Under the pieces are notes generated by a model that ran no database searches, was not told the origin of the DNA, and worked only from the letters and a program-made list of their open reading frames with translations. A program made the translations under genes and the position numbers. A stretch of DNA of 64,000 nucleotides from Halictus rubicundus (lineage: Eukaryota; Arthropoda; Insecta; Hymenoptera; Halictidae): NCBI RefSeq assembly GCF_050948215.1, contig NC_135157.1:2294001-2358000 (forward strand), in the 5' to 3' direction. Positions 59,501 through 64,000 of this stretch are shown here, piece by piece; positions within the stretch are counted from its first letter, which is position 1; every line of letters begins with the position of its first letter.

Positions 59501-59826
59501 ACTCTCGCTAGGACTTAACTCTGCTGCTTGCAGGATCCCCGAAACCCTCGCGTTGTTGTAACTCTAATTTTCTGACGATCTCCGACGCTTTACCTGCTGG
59601 AAGTTCACCAGTAATGGTGGAACTAATATAATTTCCCAACAAAATTTACATAACTCTTATCGAATGATTCACAGCTTTGCTACTTTTTGCAGAGTAAAAT
59701 AAAAGTTTCGAAAATATCATTAGTAAACTTCAACAGAAGCTTGTAGAACAAGCAGATGGTAGTTTGCCGAGTGCGGTTCTTATGCATGGTTATCTCGACT
59801 TTCCAAAACTTGTTGCAGCAACACAT
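56589..59826. other. AT-rich, then CpG-rich unique sequence, no gene supported
   Basis: 57,490-57,615 holds a short diverged duplication (AATTAACTATGAATTAT twice, about 80 bp apart). 58,200-59,560 is CpG-rich with overlapping frames up to 144 codons, a 10-base G run at 58,932, and no domain. Confidence 0.3.
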
Positions 59827-60087
59827 TTAACCCCTTCCCAGTGCAATTACGAGTCAGACTGGTGACGAAGATTTCAAGCAGAGTGTAATAAATTTGAATA
59901 GCATTCATTTGTGGTTAAATACAAGTCAGACTTTATTCTTCTGTTATCAGTATTGAAGCGAAAGTAATCAGTATTAAGGTAATCCTAAACATATAATAAA
60001 TGTGGATTTTATTTTTCTACTAGAAAATTCTTAAAGGTAAAGAAATTCTTTTTGTTGTAGCGTGGAGAAAATAATGCAAGGAGTTAA
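59827..60087 (+). mobile_element. TTAACCCCTTGCAC-family MITE, copy E (261 bp)
   Basis: TTAACCCCTTCCCAGTGCAA starts the element; GAGTCAGACTGGTGACGAAG, CAGAGTGTAATAAATTTG and TTTTTGTTGTAG follow in family order, and it ends ATGCAAGGAGTTAA. More diverged than copies B and D. Confidence 0.7.
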
Positions 60088-61897
60088 CAGTAAATCTTTT
60101 CATTCCACTATTTTTTCAATTACATAGTTCCATTCGTGGGAAATGATTGAATAAAGATATTCATTCGACAATATATTATAATTATGCAGGAATGATCTCA
60201 GAATGTACACATCTTAAAAATGTTGTGTGTGTCAAACAGAAGGGGAGAGACTGTGTAATTTGTGAAATGATTAAAGAGAAAATATCGCGACTGATACAGA
60301 TTGCAATCAAGAACAAGTGAGCTAAAGGTAGCAATGTTCTGTGACGTGATACGTGTTGCAACCGTCAACGTTTCATAAAATTAAATTATCTAATACCTCA
60401 AGGACGACTGTGCCTGACTATTAGTTTCCTTCTACATAAACGACTTTGTGTACTGCTAAAGAGGTTCCCATAATGATTAATTAGACTTTTTTATATTTTT
60501 CATAGCTATTTTGAAATTCTGCAAAGTAACTAATACTGCATAAAATTGTATTATACTTGGCCCTGTGTAATAAATTTCGAAATATTGGAGTCAGTGAACA
60601 GATATTATCCGTGAAGGGTCAAAATCCTAGAATAAGAACCGTGCAAAGTCTAAATAAATTCAACGTTGTCATTTTCTTAAAGCAACATGTATCGCTCGGT
60701 AGATTTGGCCTCAAGAAACATGAGCAAGATCTCTATCCATTGTGGACCACAATAAACTTCCACATTTTATTCCGCACGCATGATCTACATATATCCGCAC
60801 CGGTCGAGTATAAAGCGGCCAGCAAGATCTAGCCCAAACAGCCCGTGGATTAGGGGAATGCTGAATCGCCATACAGGGCAAAACTCGGCCCGCGTTATCG
60901 CGCGCAGGTTGCAGCACGCGAGGGTTAATCAAAAGTTCTGCGAAGTGCAAGTCCAAGGGAAACGATCGAAAGAATTCAAGGTCCTGGCAATGGCCGCCAC
61001 AAATCGTCTTGTTTCCGCAGCGGCAGCTGTTCGCGGCCGCAAATCGCGAGCCCAGACGGGCGGAATCGTGCGTCAGGTTCATATGGTTTAATTAATTACT
61101 TTTCATTTCTGCGGCAGCGAAAGAAAGTTTCCTTCCGAGAAAACCGTTTGCCGGGGACTCTTGGCGGGCCGCACGACTCCATCGCTCGTCTCTTTGAAAA
61201 TTAGTTTGAGCATCGCGGCCAAACGAGGGCGCGGTTCGTCCGGGGGCGAACGAAACTCGCGCATAATGACGCCAGATTGAAAAAGTTTGTCGGTTCGGGC
61301 TCAAACGGGCCGCGGCGGGCCGGGGAAGAGACTTTATTCTTCCGCGGCGAACACCGCGTCGCGCAGTTCAGCCGGCTTAAATAGAGGTTACGCGCGATTA
61401 TCCTCTTTCGCCGCGTGCCGTCGCTTCTCTAAGTGCTCCGGCGACCAGCACGTAATTCGACATTGCCACAGTTCCGTGGTACACTTTGCGAAATCGTCGG
61501 ATCCTCCTTTTACAGTCCCCAGCCAAAAATCAGGGCCACTCACAATCTTTCATGTTTTTCGTGCTGTTAGTAAACTCGAAAGGCCTGGACGCAATGTGGT
61601 TACTTAAATACTTTAATTTTATTAGCTATTAACACATTACCTACCGGAGACTATTTCATAATTTTTCAAAGTCCATGGTTAAAAATTTTTCAATCGATCC
61701 TTCAACTGCAATAGCAATTTCAATTGTGATCAAACAAGTCACTTCCAGTATCGTCATCTAAGAATTTCGTTTCAGATTACAATCTAAAAGAAAATTTCTA
61801 AGCTTCCTTTTCAGTACAACTACTGAAAATTCTATTAATTGGATTCCGGTGGGTGTAGTGTCGAGGTATTTCCAAATCAGTCAGTAATTTATTTTCG
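60088..61897. other. AT-rich then CpG-rich unique sequence, no gene seen
   Basis: 60,780-61,500 is CpG-rich with TTTAATTAATTAC at 61,088. A TTAA-type end (TTAACACATTACCTACCGGA) starts near 61,629 without a clear partner. Confidence 0.3.
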
Positions 61898-61987
61898 TTA
61901 AACCTTTGTCGGGCGCAACTGATCTAACAGGCACAGCCAATGTGCCCGATCCTGTTCTTACTCATATTGCGCCTGACTGAGGGTTAA
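61898..61987. mobile_element. Very short TTAA-bounded MITE (90 bp)
   Basis: Left end TTAAACCTTTGTCGGGCGCA; inverse right end TTAACCCTCAGTCAGGCGCA. GCCAATGTGCCCGAT lies within. TTAA is present on both sides. Confidence 0.6.
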
Positions 61988-64000
61988 AGAAAATTTCTGT
62001 AATCTCGTGGCCAGACACCTCTCGCGACATGAATCCCATCGGAAACTGGAGTTTACTCGAAATCCTTGTATACGTTTCACCTATTAGGTCAATAGATGAT
62101 TCAAAAAATTTTGTATATTTAGCAAAATCATTCCAAAATAATGGATACGATAAAACCATGTATAAGGAACATGCTGGAAAGAGTGCATGCTATAATGAAA
62201 CCAAGGGAGGGGGGGGGGGAGGGAGGGAACACAAATTATTAATATGTATCTACGTAATATACATTTGAGAAATAATATATATTTAAGAAAAAGCGGAAGC
62301 TGCCATATAAATAGTACAATATTATTCATTCATGTAACAAGCTGGACACGGCCGAGAGCCATTCATATTGCATAATTAGGAATAAATTATTATTAACTAG
62401 TCTTACAGAACAAATTCTAATTTCTGTTTACTTCCCACCAAACAGACGTATACTTAACCAAACTAAGCCATTCAGTTCCATATATGAACCAATTTTGCCG
62501 AGCTAGGATGCCTATTCTGACCACATGACTCCACCATCTCAGATTACTCGCAATTGAAAGAATGAAAATGACGTGTAATAACTAGAAATTGTCTTCCAGC
62601 CCAATAGCAAACGTAACGGAACGAAATCGTGTTCCGTACCTCCGACTCATCTGAATTCACGGAGTACACGGGCGCTCGTCTTAGGAAAAAAGCAGTTATC
62701 ATTAAGAATACATTCAAGCGCCGCAGGAAGCGATAGCCACTTGTTACGAGAACGGTGCCTTGACGCTGTTCCATTGGCGTCGAATCAGCCAGCGGCTGCA
62801 ATTTCCGTAACTACTTTGCCGTTTCGTTCGAGAAATTAGCTTCGACTGAGAGAGCGTCGTTGATAAAGAGGGCGAATCGCGTGACTCCTCGCGTTCCTTC
62901 TCTTTCTCGCGGGTTCGAGTCATCTTTAATAACGAGAAACGTGGGCAGTTCCGTAGAGCTCGTAAAAAATAAGAGCAGAGCGCGGCGTTAATTACAGTCG
63001 CTTCCTTTTTATTATTTCGGGGGGGGGGGGCAGCCCCTCGCATACAATACGGATTTGGGAGCAGGGTCGAGAGGTTAGGATAACGGGCGGCCAATGAGCG
63101 AGGGGGTGGTGAAGCGTGAGGTAAGAAGACGTCGGTGAAAAAGCCGAGGAAAGGTGGAGCCCTCTTCGGGCCGAGGTGTGTCGGCGATAGAGCTTAGGGG
63201 AAGAGCTTTTCTTGGCCGAGGCACAGACCTCGAGACCCTCGCCGAATCACCTTTGGGAGTCGATCGTGCCCATTCTCGGGTTAAACCCAAACGCGGACTA
63301 CCGATTACGGACTTATTTATCGGTCCTATTGTCCTCTCCTCCTCCCCTCCCCACCCCCCTCTCTTGATCTCCGGCTGGCCTGCGAAGCACGCGTCAAACG
63401 CTCGAGAGCTTTTCTTTTCTGTCGCGACATATTACCTTTCACCTTCGGTCGGACCGTTCGCCGCTTTTCTATCCGCGTCGGTTTTCGAGTCCCCGGCAAT
63501 TTGTCAATCCCCCTTGGCCAAAGTGCTGCCTTAAATCAACGTTATCTTTTGCCGCCGACCGAAAAAAGTCCGTCCGCATTACCGTTAGGATTCAAGCTTA
63601 TCAGTGATTTCCCGGCCACGGGGAAAAATAGTTTTCAGGTTCGGCTAATTGCCCATGGTGGTCGGATCATAGGATCGAATGATGGGTTCGACGTGGAACG
63701 GGATTAGAACATGGTCACGGGGTCTTAAGGAAGAACATCGGTCCATCATCGATCTCGATGAAACTTCGCACGTTTGTAGTTTAGCTAGAAAGATTTGCAA
63801 AGCATCGGATGCAATTACCCCTCGAAGTGGGGGTAAAAGTACTAGGGGTGAAATTATCAAGGCGATGGTGGAGAACGGAGCATCGTTCCGAAATTGGGGG
63901 AAAAATGTATTCTGTTTTTTTTTCGAACAAACTCCAGCGTGTAAAAAGTATTAATAAAAAATAACATCCCTAACTATCGTGACGTCACCAAGTAATGACG
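61988..64000. other. Unique sequence, partly CpG-rich, no gene seen
   Basis: G runs lie at 62,209-62,219 and 63,019-63,030. 62,740-63,720 is CpG-rich with a plus frame of 126 codons and a minus frame of 116, neither with a domain. Confidence 0.3.

Overview
This is animal genomic DNA, most likely from an insect and probably a hymenopteran (bee, ant or wasp). The grounds are: no operons or long coding frames, spliced exons with short introns (68 and 100 nt) that use GT-AG sites and CTAAT-like branch points, a mosaic of CpG-rich unique sequence and AT-rich repeats, many small TTAA-ended and foldback DNA elements, and mariner remnants. The order is inferred from overall character; no diagnostic gene identifies it.

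One protein-coding gene is well supported. It lies on the minus strand at the left edge (3132 down to 1 and beyond the window). It has a TATA box and four exons in consistent phase. It encodes a signal peptide, two acidic segments, an RRKR basic cleavage site and a cysteine module with exactly even spacing (C-x5-C-x5-C-x5-C). It looks like a small secreted precursor. I do not recognise the family. Its 2.67-kb second intron holds a 1.18-kb DNA transposon, a TTAA element and a small foldback.

From 3.2 to 64 kb nothing else is firmly coding. Four weaker proposals are two possible alternative first exons on the plus strand (48,911 and 49,553, both ending in phase 2), one possible first exon on the minus strand (56,588) and a 72-codon minus-strand frame (27,888). 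A sequence at 23,058 looks like a recursive splice site or a small exon on the plus strand. If the first exons are real, their downstream exons lie outside the window.

The rest is non-coding and densely seeded with non-autonomous DNA elements. These include several TTAA-bounded families (about 90 to 390 bp, piggyBac-type target site), a TACAGT-ended family in long (about 470 bp) and short (about 175 bp) forms sharing one core, a family with CTAGACTGCGGATTTT ends, foldback elements with CAGG-type ends (42.0, 45.0, 47.2 kb) or GGTGTCCC ends (23.2 kb), a near-perfect 126-bp inverted repeat at 15.7-16.2 kb, mariner fossils at 11.0, 48.0 and 55.0 kb, and a pair of tRNA-like SINE-like segments at 46.7 and 47.1 kb. 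Between them lie CpG-rich unique blocks (for example 5.7-7.0, 25.6-26.5, 43.4-44.3, 48.4-49.6, 52.5-53.1, 55.5-56.7 and 58.2-59.6 kb) that contain many chance open frames and TTAATTA-type sites.
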